From NCBI RefSeq assembly GCF_900114285.1, contig NZ_FOSN01000001.1, positions 248,001 through 312,000 on the forward strand: 64,000 nucleotides of DNA, read 5' to 3'. A model generated the notes under the pieces. It did no database searches and had not been told where the DNA came from. It saw nothing but the letters and a program-made list of their open reading frames with translations. Below, piece by piece: positions 10,620 to 19,188 of the stretch. Position numbers and translations under genes: made by a program. Source of the stretch: Methylocapsa palsarum. Its GTDB lineage: Bacteria; Pseudomonadota; Alphaproteobacteria; Rhizobiales; Beijerinckiaceae. The stretch's first letter is position 1, and each line of letters begins with the position of its first letter.

Positions 10620-10714
10620 TAGAGCTTATTCCGATTGGAAATATGCTCTAGCATTTGACTCTGGAGCGATTTCTGATCGATCGCATGTCTTCATGCGATC
10701 GGAAAGCGCTCTAG
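10620..10714 (-). repeat. Composite palindromic intergenic repeat, copy A
   Basis: Contains a truncated first module (AGAGCTTATTCCGATTGGA then AATATGCTCTAG) and a complete second module: TTGACTCTGGAGCGATTTC, the hairpin GATCGCATG/CATGCGATC, then GGAAAGCGCTCTAG. The second module is almost identical to that at 26000-26053. Its terminal CTAG supplies the TAG stop codon of rpsO (10711-10713, minus strand). The rest of the 374-bp rpsO-pnp spacer (10337-10619) holds only GC-rich dyads such as GCCGGCGG/CCGCCGG near 10480-10500. Confidence 0.8.
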
Positions 10715-10980
10715 CGCCGGATTCCGAGGCGTTCGATCAAGGCTTTGTACCTTGGCTCGTCCCGCGCCTTCACGTAATCGAGCAACTGCCGGCGCTGGGA
10801 CACGAGTTTCAGAAGCCCGCGGCGCGAATGATTGTCTTTCACGTGGGTCTTGAAATGCTCGGTCAGATTGACGATCCGCTCGGTCAGGATTGCGACTTGC
10901 ACCTCGGGCGAACCCGTATCGCCCGGTTTCAGGGCGTAATCTTTTACGAGCGCCTGCTTGCGCTCAGCCGTAATCGACAT
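10711..10980 (-). CDS. rpsO: 30S ribosomal protein S15
   Basis: An 89-residue primary 16S rRNA-binding protein. [12 protein letters not shown] at the start, the central [19 protein letters not shown] with the H-x-x-D-x-H-S-RRGL rRNA-contact motif, and the C-terminal LIERLGIRR are all canonical. The frame extends far upstream, but the family start is ATG 10980. The stop codon is the outer end of an intergenic repeat, so no independent terminator is visible. It lies upstream of pnp on the same strand. Confidence 0.98.
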   Translation of the reverse strand: MSITAERKQALVKDYALKPGDTGSPEVQVAILTERIVNLTEHFKTHVKDNHSRRGLLKLVSQRRQLLDYVKARDEPRYKALIERLGIRR

Positions 10981-11120
10981 CGGAAATAACCTTTCATGAT
11001 TGAGAAAATCCGTCCGCGCGGCCAGGCAGGGATGTCGTCCAGCAGGGTTTTGCAGGCGGGAAGCGCGAGGATCGCGACAGGGCTTTATACACGAAACCGC
11101 ACCGGAGGGAAGGGCGCCTG

Positions 11121-11840
11121 CTAGGCCGACGGCGACGCCTTGAACTCGCGCCAGCCCTTCGCCCGCAATTCGCAGGCGGGGCAGGCGCCGCAGCCGTAGC
11201 CCCAGTCGTGCCGGACCCGCCGATCGCCGAGATAGCACGTGTGCGTGGCCTCGACGATCAGCTCGACGAGCTTTTGTCCTCCGAGCGTTTCCGCCAGACG
11301 CCAGGTCGCCGCCTTGTCGAGCCGCATCAGAGGCGTCTCCATGACGAATCGCGCCTCCATGCCAAGATTCAGCGCGATCTGCATCGCCTTGATTGCGTCG
11401 TCGCGGCAGTCGGGGTAGCCGGAATAATCCGTCTCGCACATGCCGGCGACGATGTAGGTCAGGCCGCGGCGATAGGCGAGCGCGGCGGCGAAGGTCAAAA
11501 ACAGCAGATTGCGGCCGGGCACGAAGGTGTTGGGCAGGCCCTGCTCGTTCAGCGTGATCTCGATGTCGTGCGTCATCGCGGACTGCGACATCTCGGCCAG
11601 CGCCTCGATCCGGACCAGATGGTCAAAGCCAAGCCGGCCGCGCCAGGCCGGAAAGTCCCGCGTCAGGGCCTGCCGTAATATCTCCCTTTGCCCAAGTTCG
11701 ACCGCGTGGCGTTGTTTGTAATCGAACCCGATGGTTTCGACCTCGTCGTAGCGATCAAGCGCGAGGGCGAGGCAGGTCGTCGAATCCTGGCCGCCGGAGA
11801 ACAGGACCAGCACCTTCTTCGTCGCGCCGGTTGTGGTCAT
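11121..11840 (-). CDS. queC: 7-cyano-7-deazaguanine synthase QueC
   Basis: A 239-residue enzyme that turns 7-carboxy-7-deazaguanine into preQ0 with ATP and ammonia, in queuosine tRNA modification. The ATP pyrophosphatase loop [11 protein letters not shown] is near the N-terminus, GRNLLFL and [12 protein letters not shown] are the conserved middle motifs, and the C-terminal zinc site is CYLGDRR...YGCGACPAC. Length is normal. The other queuosine genes are not next to it. It ends 140 bp downstream of rpsO's start and is 12 bp downstream of nudC, so nudC-queC may be cotranscribed. Confidence 0.97.
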   Translation of the reverse strand: MTTTGATKKVLVLFSGGQDSTTCLALALDRYDEVETIGFDYKQRHAVELGQREILRQALTRDFPAWRGRLGFDHLVRIEALAEMSQSAMTHDIEITLNEQGLPNTFVPGRNLLFLTFAAALAYRRGLTYIVAGMCETDYSGYPDCRDDAIKAMQIALNLGMEARFVMETPLMRLDKAATWRLAETLGGQKLVELIVEATHTCYLGDRRVRHDWGYGCGACPACELRAKGWREFKASPSA

Positions 11841-11852
11841 GGAATCCTCCGC

Positions 11853-12812
11853 TCAAAAAGCTTCGCCGGCGGCCCAGGCCCTGATCAGCAAATTGGCCAC
11901 GGCGAGTTTGGGCGGACAGGAAAACCCGTCGGGGTGATTGTTGTCCAGCATAAGGCTGACTTCTTCGCGCGGAAACCAGCGGGCGTCCTGCAGCTCCTTG
12001 GCGTCGACGGTGAGGCGCCGCGTCTGCGCGTGGGCTATGGCGCCGATCATCAGCGAGGAGGGGAAAGGCCAGGGCTGCGAGGCGAAATATTCGACCTCGC
12101 CGACGCGCACACCGGATTCTTCGCGGGTTTCCCTGCGCACGGCGTCCTCGATCGTCTCTCCAGCCTCCACGAACCCCGCGAGGCATGAATACATGCCCGC
12201 CGGATAATCGGCCTGGCGCCCGAGGAGACAGGACTCGTCGTCGAGGATCAGCATGATGACGACCGGGTCGGTGCGTGGAAAATGATGTGTATTGCAAACA
12301 TCGCATGTCCGCCGCCAGCCCGCGGCGGCGATGCGGCTCGGCGCGCCGCAGTTCGAGCAGAAACGATGCCGCGAATGCCAGTGCATCAGGCTTTTCGCCT
12401 GACCGAGCGCGCCCAAGACTTCAGCCGAAACAAGACCCTGAGTCGCCACCGAGCGCAGGTCGATCATGGCTACGTCGTCGCGGCCTTGCGAGGTCTCCGG
12501 CGCCGCTTCGTCGATCAGGGTCGCGAACAGCGCCGTATCCCCGTCCAGCCCCAGAAACGCGGTTTCACGCTCTTGCCCGAGCGCCGCCGCCTCGGCCGTC
12601 GTGAACAGAGCGTCGAAACAATCGCCGCTCCGCTTCAGCACGGGAACGTCGCGCGACAGGACGAGCGTTCGAGAGGCGCTGGCTTGTTTCAACCCGTCGA
12701 TGAAGGCCGCGTCGCTCCGGCGCTCGGTCATCCGGTTCAGCCGGTTGATCGCGAATCCCGTGAGGGCGGAGCGTTCCGCCAGCGCCGGCGGATGAATAAA
12801 ATCGCCGTTCAT
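11853..12812 (-). CDS. nudC: NAD(+) diphosphatase / NAD-capped RNA decapping hydrolase NudC
   Basis: A 319-residue Nudix hydrolase that cleaves NADH or NAD caps on RNA to NMN and AMP. It has an N-terminal NudC-like domain, a zinc ribbon with paired cysteines (CSNCGAP...CDVCN), the Nudix box GFVEAGETIEDAVRRETREE, and the family-specific SQPWPFPSSLM just after it. I choose ATG 12812 (MNGDFIHPP), with AGGGG about 7 bp upstream. The open frame continues upstream to 12893 without family resemblance. It lies 12 bp upstream of queC. Confidence 0.95.
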   Translation of the reverse strand: MNGDFIHPPALAERSALTGFAINRLNRMTERRSDAAFIDGLKQASASRTLVLSRDVPVLKRSGDCFDALFTTAEAAALGQERETAFLGLDGDTALFATLIDEAAPETSQGRDDVAMIDLRSVATQGLVSAEVLGALGQAKSLMHWHSRHRFCSNCGAPSRIAAAGWRRTCDVCNTHHFPRTDPVVIMLILDDESCLLGRQADYPAGMYSCLAGFVEAGETIEDAVRRETREESGVRVGEVEYFASQPWPFPSSLMIGAIAHAQTRRLTVDAKELQDARWFPREEVSLMLDNNHPDGFSCPPKLAVANLLIRAWAAGEAF

Positions 12813-12950
12813 CGACTGACCCCTGGTTGAAAGTTTGGCGGGCGAGCATGACTGTAGCCCTTTCGTGCGGCGCCGCCAAATCGCATCGCACAATCAGAGC
12901 GGATTACCGAAACTCTTGCGAAAATTTCGGCGGCGGTCCAAATAGAACCC

Positions 12951-13044
12951 GGAAGGCTGGCGGCGGACGCACAACTCGCCAACCGGGTCAGGTCCGGAAG
13001 GAAGCAGCCCTAACGAGATCGCGCGGGTCGCCGTTCAGTCTTCC
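12951..13044 (+). ncRNA. ffs: Signal recognition particle 4.5S RNA
   Basis: Contains the near-invariant SRP core GGTCAGGTCCGGAAGGAAGC at 12989-13008 followed by AGCCCTAA, flanked by arms that pair: GGAAGGCTG at 12951 with CAGTCTTCC ending at 13044. The length of about 94 nt fits the short bacterial type. It lies directly upstream of dnaX, as in many alphaproteobacteria. The mature ends are inferred from the terminal pairing. Confidence 0.95.
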
Positions 13045-13070
13045 ACTCCGGTCAAATGCATCAAAATCCA

Positions 13071-13121
13071 CTGCTGCATCCAAGTCTCTGCTGCATCAAA
13101 GTCCCTGCTGCATCAAAGTCA
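13071..13121 (+). repeat. Three tandem copies of a 17-bp unit
   Basis: CTGCTGCATCCAAGTCT, CTGCTGCATCAAAGTCC and CTGCTGCATCAAAGTCA stand head to tail between the SRP RNA and dnaX. The copies differ by one or two bases. This spacer is the 5' untranslated region of dnaX if transcription starts at or before ffs. No function is evident. Confidence 0.8.
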
Positions 13122-13227
13122 CCGCAGCGAATTTGCCTCGGGTGACGGAACGTCTGACGCCTTCGCCCGGCCTCGGCGCCATGAGTTTCAATTTCCTCGT
13201 CAGACCAGAGCGATGCAGGGCGGTTGA

Positions 13228-15144
13228 ATGAACGAAAGCCCGATCGCAGACGAAAGCTCGCCCGCCGCCGCAGGAAAAAGCGCAGGCTCGATGGGCGATC
13301 GCGACGCCGGACCGCCCGCGCCGGGCGCCGCGCCCGGCGCCTATCTCGTTCTCGCCCGCAAATACCGGCCGGCCCGTTTCGAGGATCTGATCGGCCAGGA
13401 GGCCATGGTCAGGACGCTCTCGAATGCGTTCGACCTCGACCGTATCCATCAGGCCTATATCCTGACCGGGGTGCGCGGCGTCGGAAAAACCACGACCGCG
13501 CGAATTCTGGCCCGGGCCTTCAATTATGAACTGCCCGCGGAGGGCGATCGCCCCGCCGTCGCCCATCCCACCATTCACATGCCGGAACTCGGCGTCCATT
13601 GTCAGGCGATCATCGAGTCCCGCCATATCGACGTCGTCGAGATGGACGCCGCTTCGCATACGGGCATCGACGACGTGCGCGAAATCATCGAAAGCGCGCG
13701 CTACAGGCCGGTGCTCGCGCGCAACAAGGTCTTCATCATCGACGAAGTCCACATGCTCTCGAAACAGGCCTTCAACGGCCTTCTGAAAACCCTCGAAGAG
13801 CCTCCCGAACACGTCAAGTTCCTGTTCGCCACGACCGAAATCGACAAGGTTCCCGTCACTGTCCGTTCGCGCTGCCAGAGGTTCGACCTTCGCCGCATCG
13901 ACGCGAACGTGCTCTCCGCCTATCTTTCCTTGATCTGCGCCAGGGAAGGCGTAGCGATCGAGGACAAAGGCCTCGCCATGATCGCCCGGGCGGCGGAAGG
14001 CTCCGTCCGCGACGCGTTGTCTCTGCTTGATCAGGCCATTGCGCATGGCGCGGGGCAGGCGGGCGTCGCCGCCGAAGACGTGCGCCTGATGCTGGGCCTC
14101 GCCGATCGCGGCCGGATCATCGACCTCTTCGACGATGTGATGAAGGGACGGATCGCCGAGGCGCTCGCCGCGTTCAAGGATCTTTATGACCGCGGCGCGG
14201 ATCCGGCGGAAATTTTGGTCGAACTGGCCGAGTTCGTTCATCTCGTCACCCGGCTCAAGCTTGCCCCCCACGCGATCGAGGACGCGTCGATCACGCCGGA
14301 CGAGCGCGAGCGCGGACAGGATTTCGCGCAGGCGCTGTCGATCCCGGTGCTGACCCGGGCCTGGCAGCTGCTGAGCAAAGGCTTGCGCGAATTGAAGGAC
14401 GCGGCGCGGCCCCTCGCCGCCGCCGACATGGTGCTGATCCGTCTCGCCTACGCGGCGGACCTGCCGACGCCGGACGAGGCCTTGCGGCGGCAGGAGGCGG
14501 GCGCGGCCGCCGCGTCTGGCGGCGCGGCGAAGGCCTCGCATTCCGTCCCGTCCGCGTCCAGCCCTTCGCCCAGCCCTTCGCCCAAGACTTCGCCAGAGCC
14601 GCGCGGTTTCGGCGCATCGGCGCAGACGGCGCGGTCCGGCCTAGCTCTCGCCGCGCTGCCCCAATCCGCTCCGGCGTTAAGGCTCGCGAGTTTCGAAGAC
14701 GTTGTTGCGCTTGCCGGGCAAAAACGCGACATCCAGATGAAACTGGCGCTCGAGCGCGACGTCCGGCTCGTCCGATTCGAGACGGGCGCGATCGAATTCT
14801 CCCAGGCTCCCGGGGCCTCGCCGCAGCTTGCGCAAACTTTGATGCGAAAGCTGCAGGAATGGACCGGGCAGCGGTGGATGGTCGCGGTTTCGCGCGAGCA
14901 GGGCGCGCCCAGTCTGAAGGAAAGGGAAACGACGTCGGCGGCCGAGGCGATGGCCGGCGTTCGCGCCGACCCTCTGGTGCGTCGGGTGTTCGAACATTTT
15001 CCCGGCGCTGAGATCGTCGCGGTGCGGCTGAGCGATCCGGCGCCGCACGGCGCCTCGCAGGCGGGACTTGACGTCAATGACGACGGCGTCGGATTTGCAG
15101 ATGAATCTGTTGCAGATGAATCTATTATTGAAACCGACCTTTGA
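13228..15144 (+). CDS. dnaX: DNA polymerase III subunit gamma/tau
   Basis: A 638-residue clamp-loader ATPase. After a disordered 35-residue leader come YLVLARKYRP, Walker A GVRGVGKTTTA, Walker B FIIDEVHMLS and the sensor/arginine-finger region VTVRSRCQRFDLRRI. The zinc module between Walker A and DMDAASHTGIDDVREI lacks the usual four cysteines and keeps only one in LGVHCQ, as I recall for alphaproteobacterial DnaX. A Pro/Ser linker near residues 440-455 contains SPSPSPSPK, made by a 12-bp duplication (14560-14584). The tau tail follows, and another duplication near the C-terminus gives ADES/ADES. No obvious slippery frameshift site was seen for a separate gamma form. Confidence 0.96.
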   Translation: MNESPIADESSPAAAGKSAGSMGDRDAGPPAPGAAPGAYLVLARKYRPARFEDLIGQEAMVRTLSNAFDLDRIHQAYILTGVRGVGKTTTARILARAFNYELPAEGDRPAVAHPTIHMPELGVHCQAIIESRHIDVVEMDAASHTGIDDVREIIESARYRPVLARNKVFIIDEVHMLSKQAFNGLLKTLEEPPEHVKFLFATTEIDKVPVTVRSRCQRFDLRRIDANVLSAYLSLICAREGVAIEDKGLAMIARAAEGSVRDALSLLDQAIAHGAGQAGVAAEDVRLMLGLADRGRIIDLFDDVMKGRIAEALAAFKDLYDRGADPAEILVELAEFVHLVTRLKLAPHAIEDASITPDERERGQDFAQALSIPVLTRAWQLLSKGLRELKDAARPLAAADMVLIRLAYAADLPTPDEALRRQEAGAAAASGGAAKASHSVPSASSPSPSPSPKTSPEPRGFGASAQTARSGLALAALPQSAPALRLASFEDVVALAGQKRDIQMKLALERDVRLVRFETGAIEFSQAPGASPQLAQTLMRKLQEWTGQRWMVAVSREQGAPSLKERETTSAAEAMAGVRADPLVRRVFEHFPGAEIVAVRLSDPAPHGASQAGLDVNDDGVGFADESVADESIIETDL

Positions 15145-15180
15145 TCAAAGGGTTTCGAATTTTTCGGATTGGGGATCGCC

Positions 15181-15504
15181 ATGAGAGACATGCTGGGTTT
15201 GATGAAGCAGGCTCAGGCCATGCAGGAAAAAATCCAGGAGATGCAGGCCGAAATGGACCGGGTGACCGTAGAAGGACAATCCGGCGGCGGCATGGTCAGG
15301 ATGACTCTGACGGCCAAGGGCAAGATGGTCGGCGTCGTGATCGACGATCAGCTGTTCAAGCCTGGCGAAAAGGAGATCCTCGAGGATCTCATCGTCACCG
15401 CTCATGAAGACGCGCGCCGGCAGGCGGAGCGGGTGATGGAGGAAAAAATGAAGGGCATGACATCCGGATTGGCTTTGCCGCCGGGCATGAAACTGCCCTT
15501 TTAG
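15181..15504 (+). CDS. ybaB: YbaB/EbfC family nucleoid-associated protein
   Basis: A 107-residue dimeric DNA-binding protein. It has the family's N-terminal helix MLGLMKQAQAMQEKIQEMQ, the central beta strands with GGGMVRMTLTAKGKMVGVVID, and the C-terminal ALPPGMKLPF. ATG 15181 (MRDMLG) fits the family start; the frame begins four codons earlier with an unlikely start. It lies 36 bp after dnaX and 57 bp before recR, the conserved dnaX-ybaB-recR order. Confidence 0.95.
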   Translation: MRDMLGLMKQAQAMQEKIQEMQAEMDRVTVEGQSGGGMVRMTLTAKGKMVGVVIDDQLFKPGEKEILEDLIVTAHEDARRQAERVMEEKMKGMTSGLALPPGMKLPF

Positions 15505-15561
15505 CGAATGACGGCGAGCAATCTGTCCCGAACATTCGATTTGTCCTGACGGCGGGGCCAG

Positions 15562-16167
15562 ATGGCTGAGCGCGTTTCCGGCCCCGAGATCGAGCGGCTG
15601 ATTCAATTGCTGGCGCGTCTGCCGGGGTTCGGCCCGCGTTCGGCCCGCCGCGCGGCCTTGCACCTCATCCGCAAACGCGAGGATCTTTTGGGTCCGCTCG
15701 CTGACGCGATGCGGACCGCGCAGGACAAGATCGTCACCTGCGCGACATGCGGAAATATCGACACCTGCGATCCCTGCACGGTCTGCGCCGACCAGCGCCG
15801 CGATCACACGACCCTCATCGTCGTCGAAACCGTCGCCGATCTGTGGGCGCTGGAGCGCGCCGGCGCTCTCCGGGCGGCCTATCACGTGCTGGGCGGAACC
15901 CTGTCGCCGCTCGACGGCGTCGGACCGAAGGATCTCAATCTTTCGACCCTGATCGACCGCGTCGCCCGCGATCAGATCCGCGAAGTGATCCTCGCCGTCA
16001 ACGCGACCGTCGATGGTCAGACCACGGCGCATTACATCACGGATCTTCTCGCGCCGCTGAAGGTCAAGACGACTCGCCTCGCGCATGGGGTGCCGGTCGG
16101 GGGCGAACTCGACTATCTCGACGAGGGAACCCTCGCCGCCGCGATGCGCAGCCGCACCGCGTTTTAG
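15562..16167 (+). CDS. recR: Recombination mediator protein RecR
   Basis: A 201-residue protein of the RecFOR pathway, which loads RecA at single-strand gaps. The helix-hairpin-helix [16 protein letters not shown], the four-cysteine zinc finger [16 protein letters not shown] and the Toprim region starting [14 protein letters not shown] are all intact. The C-terminal Walker-like segment holds [20 protein letters not shown]. It forms the end of the dnaX-ybaB-recR unit and is followed by a strong hairpin. Confidence 0.97.
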   Translation: MAERVSGPEIERLIQLLARLPGFGPRSARRAALHLIRKREDLLGPLADAMRTAQDKIVTCATCGNIDTCDPCTVCADQRRDHTTLIVVETVADLWALERAGALRAAYHVLGGTLSPLDGVGPKDLNLSTLIDRVARDQIREVILAVNATVDGQTTAHYITDLLAPLKVKTTRLAHGVPVGGELDYLDEGTLAAAMRSRTAF

Positions 16168-16175
16168 AGCCGGGT

Positions 16176-16215
16176 GACTTCAGACGGAATCGCGGCCGCG
16201 AGTCCGTCTGAAGTC
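16176..16215. terminator. Long hairpin downstream of recR
   Basis: A 12-bp perfect inverted repeat, GACTTCAGACGG at 16176-16187 with CCGTCTGAAGTC at 16204-16215, encloses a loop that itself contains the palindrome CGCGGCCGCG (16191-16200). It starts 8 bp after the recR stop. There is no T-run, so it may protect the 3' end or assist Rho-dependent termination rather than act as a simple intrinsic terminator. Confidence 0.55.
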
Positions 16216-16234
16216 TGAATCCGCCTCTCATCAA

Positions 16235-16290
16235 AGAGCTGGGGCATGATGTCGCCCGAAAACCAGTTTCCTCTTTTCGGCGTCAGGCTC
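16235..16290. repeat. Rhizobial-type intergenic palindrome (GCATGAT...CCGAAAA...TTTTCGG)
   Basis: The segment GAGCTGGGGCATGATGTCGC then CCGAAAACCAGTTTCCTCTTTTCGG has 7-bp inner arms (16256-16262 with 16274-16280) and outer arms of the GAGC/GCTC type. It resembles a palindromic repeat common between genes in Rhizobiales, recalled from memory as GCATGAT...AAAACCGGTTTCC...TTTTCGG...ATCATGC. The outer arms are degenerate here. Confidence 0.5.
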
Positions 16291-16380
16291 TGGACGCGGC
16301 GGCTCCCAAACAAAAACCGCAAATTCGTCCTGTATCTACCGGCCGCCGCCTCGCTCCATCGCGGCGAGCGGGAGGGAAAC

Positions 16381-16746
16381 ATGGCTCATCCATTCGTGCA
16401 TGTGGAATTGACGACCACCGATATCGGCAAGGCGAAGTCCTTCTATCAGTCGCTGTTTCATTGGGAGCTGAATGACGTGGAGGTTGGTCCCGGACGCACC
16501 TACACCATGATCGGCGTCGGAGATGGAACCGGCGGAGGCATGATGCAGGCGCCGGGGCCGCGCATGCCGTCGGCCTGGCTGCCCTATGTTCTCGTCGACG
16601 ACATTAGGGCGACGACCGAGAAAGCAAGGTCGCTCGGCGCGACGGTTTGCCTCGACATCATGGAGGTCATGGATATGGGCAGTCTGTCCATCATCAGCGA
16701 TCCGACGGGCGCAATGCTCGGCTTCTGGCAACCGAAGGCGAAATAA
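16381..16746 (+). CDS. VOC/glyoxalase-fold family protein
   Basis: A 121-residue vicinal-oxygen-chelate protein of two beta-alpha-beta-beta-beta modules. It starts FVHVELTTTDIGKAKSFYQSLFHWEL, continues with GGGMMQAPGPRMPSAWLPYVLVDDI, and ends with ISDPTGAMLGFWQPK, the layout of the small VOC proteins of unknown substrate found in many bacteria. ATG 16381 is preceded by GGGAGGGAAAC. The frame is open back to 16246 but runs through the repeat element. No partner gene indicates a substrate. Confidence 0.85.
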   Translation: MAHPFVHVELTTTDIGKAKSFYQSLFHWELNDVEVGPGRTYTMIGVGDGTGGGMMQAPGPRMPSAWLPYVLVDDIRATTEKARSLGATVCLDIMEVMDMGSLSIISDPTGAMLGFWQPKAK

Positions 16747-16768
16747 CGGCTCCCAAGGAAGCCGCTGT

Positions 16769-17911
16769 CTATTCCGCGGCCTTCATCTTCTCGATCGCCT
16801 GCTGCTCCGCTGGTTGGGTGAAATCCATGTTGTCGATTCGCGCGCCGGTCCTCGCGATCCGCTCCGCGGAGACAACAACTGACGCGACGTCGTCCTGCGC
16901 ATTCTTGAAATGGCCTTCGAGCCTGGCGACGCGGGCGCGAAGCCGCGCCACGTCCTCGACGAGACGGCGGACTTCGGCCTGGATGATGTGCGTCTGTTCA
17001 CGGACCCTTGCGTCGCGCACGATCGCCTGCATGACCTGGACCGCCATCACAAGCAGGGAGGGCGAGACGAGAATGATGCGGCTCCTTTGCGCTTTTTGAA
17101 CGACATCCGCGAAATGTTCGTTGATGTCGGCGTAGAGCGACTCGGAGGGCACGAACAAAATCGCGATGTCCTGGGTTTCGTCCGGCAGAAAGTAGCGCTC
17201 GCCGATGTCGCGGATGTGCTTGCCGACGTCGGCGCGAACCCGCGCCGAGGCGTATTTGCGAGCCTCCTCGTTCGCAGATTCTTTCAACGCGATGAAGGCT
17301 TCCAGCGGGAATTTGGCGTCGACCACCATGAGGCGATGATCGCCGGGCAGGCGGATGACGCAATCCGGCCTTGTGTTGTTCGACAGGGTGTATTGAAAGG
17401 CGTAGGCCGAATCCGGCAGCGCGTCGCGTATGATCGCCTCGAGCCTGCCTTGACCGAAAGCGCCGCGCGCCTGTTTGTTGGCGAGAATATCCTTCAGTCC
17501 GACGACTTCCTCGGTCAGGCTGGTGAGCCGCGCCTGCGCGGCGTCGATCACCGCCAGCCGCTCGTTCAGCCTCGCGAGATGATCGCCGGCCGTCTTGCCC
17601 GAAGCTTCAAGGCCGTGGCCGACGCGCTCGCCGACGGTGTCGAGACGCTCGGTGACAAGCCGCGCGAGATCCGCCTGCCGCGACCCCAGCACTTCGGCGA
17701 TGCTCCGCAGACTGCCGTTGAGCTCCGCGCCCTGGCGGCCGATCGCGTTGATCTTGCGCTCCAACTCGCGCTGGCGCTCATTGGAGGCCGGCGCGCGCCC
17801 GGAGCGGAACGCGGCCTTCGCGAGAAGCAAGATCGCCAGCGCCGCCGCCGCCAGAAGAAGGTCCGAAACGGAGACCGGAGTCTTGTTCAGAAGAAAAACA
17901 ACGCGGTCCAT
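16769..17911 (-). CDS. rmuC: DNA recombination protein RmuC homologue
   Basis: A 380-residue protein with an N-terminal membrane anchor (VSDLLLAAAALAILLLA), a long coiled-coil region (about 40-150), and the RmuC nuclease-like core: GRLEAIIRDALPD, LPGDHRLMVVDAKFPLEAF and the later ETQDIAILFVPSESLYA. The PD-(D/E)XK-type residues D and K in VDAKFP are present. RmuC limits inversion at short inverted repeats and is implicated in conflict or phage-related DNA processing in other bacteria. The gene faces the VOC gene tail to tail and is divergent from the next gene. Confidence 0.93.
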   Translation of the reverse strand: MDRVVFLLNKTPVSVSDLLLAAAALAILLLAKAAFRSGRAPASNERQRELERKINAIGRQGAELNGSLRSIAEVLGSRQADLARLVTERLDTVGERVGHGLEASGKTAGDHLARLNERLAVIDAAQARLTSLTEEVVGLKDILANKQARGAFGQGRLEAIIRDALPDSAYAFQYTLSNNTRPDCVIRLPGDHRLMVVDAKFPLEAFIALKESANEEARKYASARVRADVGKHIRDIGERYFLPDETQDIAILFVPSESLYADINEHFADVVQKAQRSRIILVSPSLLVMAVQVMQAIVRDARVREQTHIIQAEVRRLVEDVARLRARVARLEGHFKNAQDDVASVVVSAERIARTGARIDNMDFTQPAEQQAIEKMKAAE

Positions 17912-18048
17912 GCGAGACTATTGCATGATTCGCGCAACGATGGGAACGAGCGCCGCAGCGGCGACGCCGCGGCGCCGGACGTATGTTGCGATAAGCTTCG
18001 GGGCCCGGCCTCCGGCCATTCTAGCTTCGTCACGCCAACCGGATCGGA

Positions 18049-18867
18049 ATGATGACTCCCCAGACAGTCCTGATGTGCCCGCCCGATCATTTCGAGATCG
18101 CCTATGTGATCAATCCCTGGATGGAAGGGCAATTCGCCAACACGGACGCGGCTCTGGCGCGGCGGCAATGGGACGGCCTGCGCGCCGCGCTCGAACGCCA
18201 TGCGAAAGTGGCGCTGGAGCCGCCGCAGCGCGCGCTGCCGGATATCGTGTTCACCGCCAATGCGGGTCTTGTTCTCGGCAAGAAAGTCATCGTCAGCCGC
18301 TTCCGCAGTCCGGAACGGCGCGGCGAGGAGCCGCACCACCGCGCCTTTTTCGCGGACAATGGATTTGAAATCCTCGACTGGCCTTCGGACATCCCGTTCG
18401 AGGGAGCGGGCGACGCCTTGTTCGATCGGGGGCAGTCCCTGCTGTGGGCGGGCCATGGCTTTCGCTCGGCCGCCGCCGTGCCCGCGCTGCTCGAAAAACT
18501 GCTGGGGCGAAAGACGGCTGCGTTAAATCTCGTCGACCCGCGATTTTATCATCTTGACACCTGCCTCTGTCCTTTGGACGGCGGCTATCTGCTCTATTTT
18601 CCGCCTGCGTTCGAGGAAAGGTCGAGGGCCTTGATCGAGTCGCTGGTCGCGCCGAGCAAGCGCATCGCGGTCGAGGAAGAGGACGCGCTGAAATTCTGCT
18701 GCAACGCCGTCGATCTTGACGGCCATGTGTTCGTGAACGGCGCATCCGATTCGTTGCGATCGCGTTTGCGCGGCGCAGGCTTTACGCCGGTGATCACGCC
18801 CTTGTCCGAATTCATGAAGGCCGGCGGCGCGGCCAAATGCCTGACGCTGAAACTGGTCGAGGAGTAA
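18049..18867 (+). CDS. Arginine-deiminase-fold hydrolase (dimethylarginine dimethylaminohydrolase / amidinotransferase superfamily)
   Basis: A 272-residue guanidino-modifying enzyme. Visible landmarks are the N-terminal MCPPDHFEIAYVINPWM, PDIVFTANAGLV, FEGAGDALFD (acidic substrate-binding residues), FYHLDTCLCPL (catalytic His) and the C-terminal GGAAKCLTL with the nucleophilic Cys. The N-terminal sequence is like that of arginine dihydrolase domains (ArgZ/AgrE type) from memory, so arginine or a methylated arginine is the likely substrate. It stands 48 bp upstream of the AtzG/AtzE pair on the same strand, which would suit a small nitrogen-release unit, but that link is inference. Confidence 0.8.
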   Translation: MMTPQTVLMCPPDHFEIAYVINPWMEGQFANTDAALARRQWDGLRAALERHAKVALEPPQRALPDIVFTANAGLVLGKKVIVSRFRSPERRGEEPHHRAFFADNGFEILDWPSDIPFEGAGDALFDRGQSLLWAGHGFRSAAAVPALLEKLLGRKTAALNLVDPRFYHLDTCLCPLDGGYLLYFPPAFEERSRALIESLVAPSKRIAVEEEDALKFCCNAVDLDGHVFVNGASDSLRSRLRGAGFTPVITPLSEFMKAGGAAKCLTLKLVEE

Positions 18868-18915
18868 AGCCCACCTATTGCGGCCGAGGGCGGCGCGGGG
18901 AGAGGCTTTGGTCTT

Positions 18916-19188
18916 GTGCGCGCCATGCAAATCATGCAGCTTGCCGCGATGAATGATCCTGTCCCTGCGCCCCCTGGCGCGTCCTCGCCGACCGGAGACT
19001 CCGGCGGCGGGCCCCGACTCTTCATTGAGCGGGTCGAGGCGCTGGCGGCCGTGATCGACCTCGACATCCCGCCGCAATATCTCGCCGGCGTGGCCGAAAA
19101 TCTCGAGCGTTTGCTCGCCCAGGCGAAGCTGATCGGCGATGTCGAACTGCCGCCCGGCTCGGACGCGGCGCCGGTGTTCCGTCCGTGA
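18916..19188 (+). CDS. AtzG-like small subunit (DUF4089)
   Basis: A 90-residue protein whose C-terminal two-thirds, RLFIERVEALAAVIDLDIPPQYLAGVAENLERLL...[14 protein letters not shown], matches the AtzG-type subunit: four helices ending in a PVFRP tail. In Pseudomonas ADP, AtzG forms a transamidosome-like complex with AtzE in cyanuric acid and biuret breakdown. The GTG start at 18916 has GGGGAGAGG about 10 bp upstream; ATG 18949 is an alternative. Its stop overlaps the GTG start of atzE by 4 bp, so the two subunits are translationally coupled. Confidence 0.85.
   Translation: MRAMQIMQLAAMNDPVPAPPGASSPTGDSGGGPRLFIERVEALAAVIDLDIPPQYLAGVAENLERLLAQAKLIGDVELPPGSDAAPVFRP

Noticed and set aside
13071-13121. 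Possible CRISPR-like array
   Set aside because: The three 17-bp units are contiguous with no spacers and no cas genes are near, so it is a simple tandem repeat.
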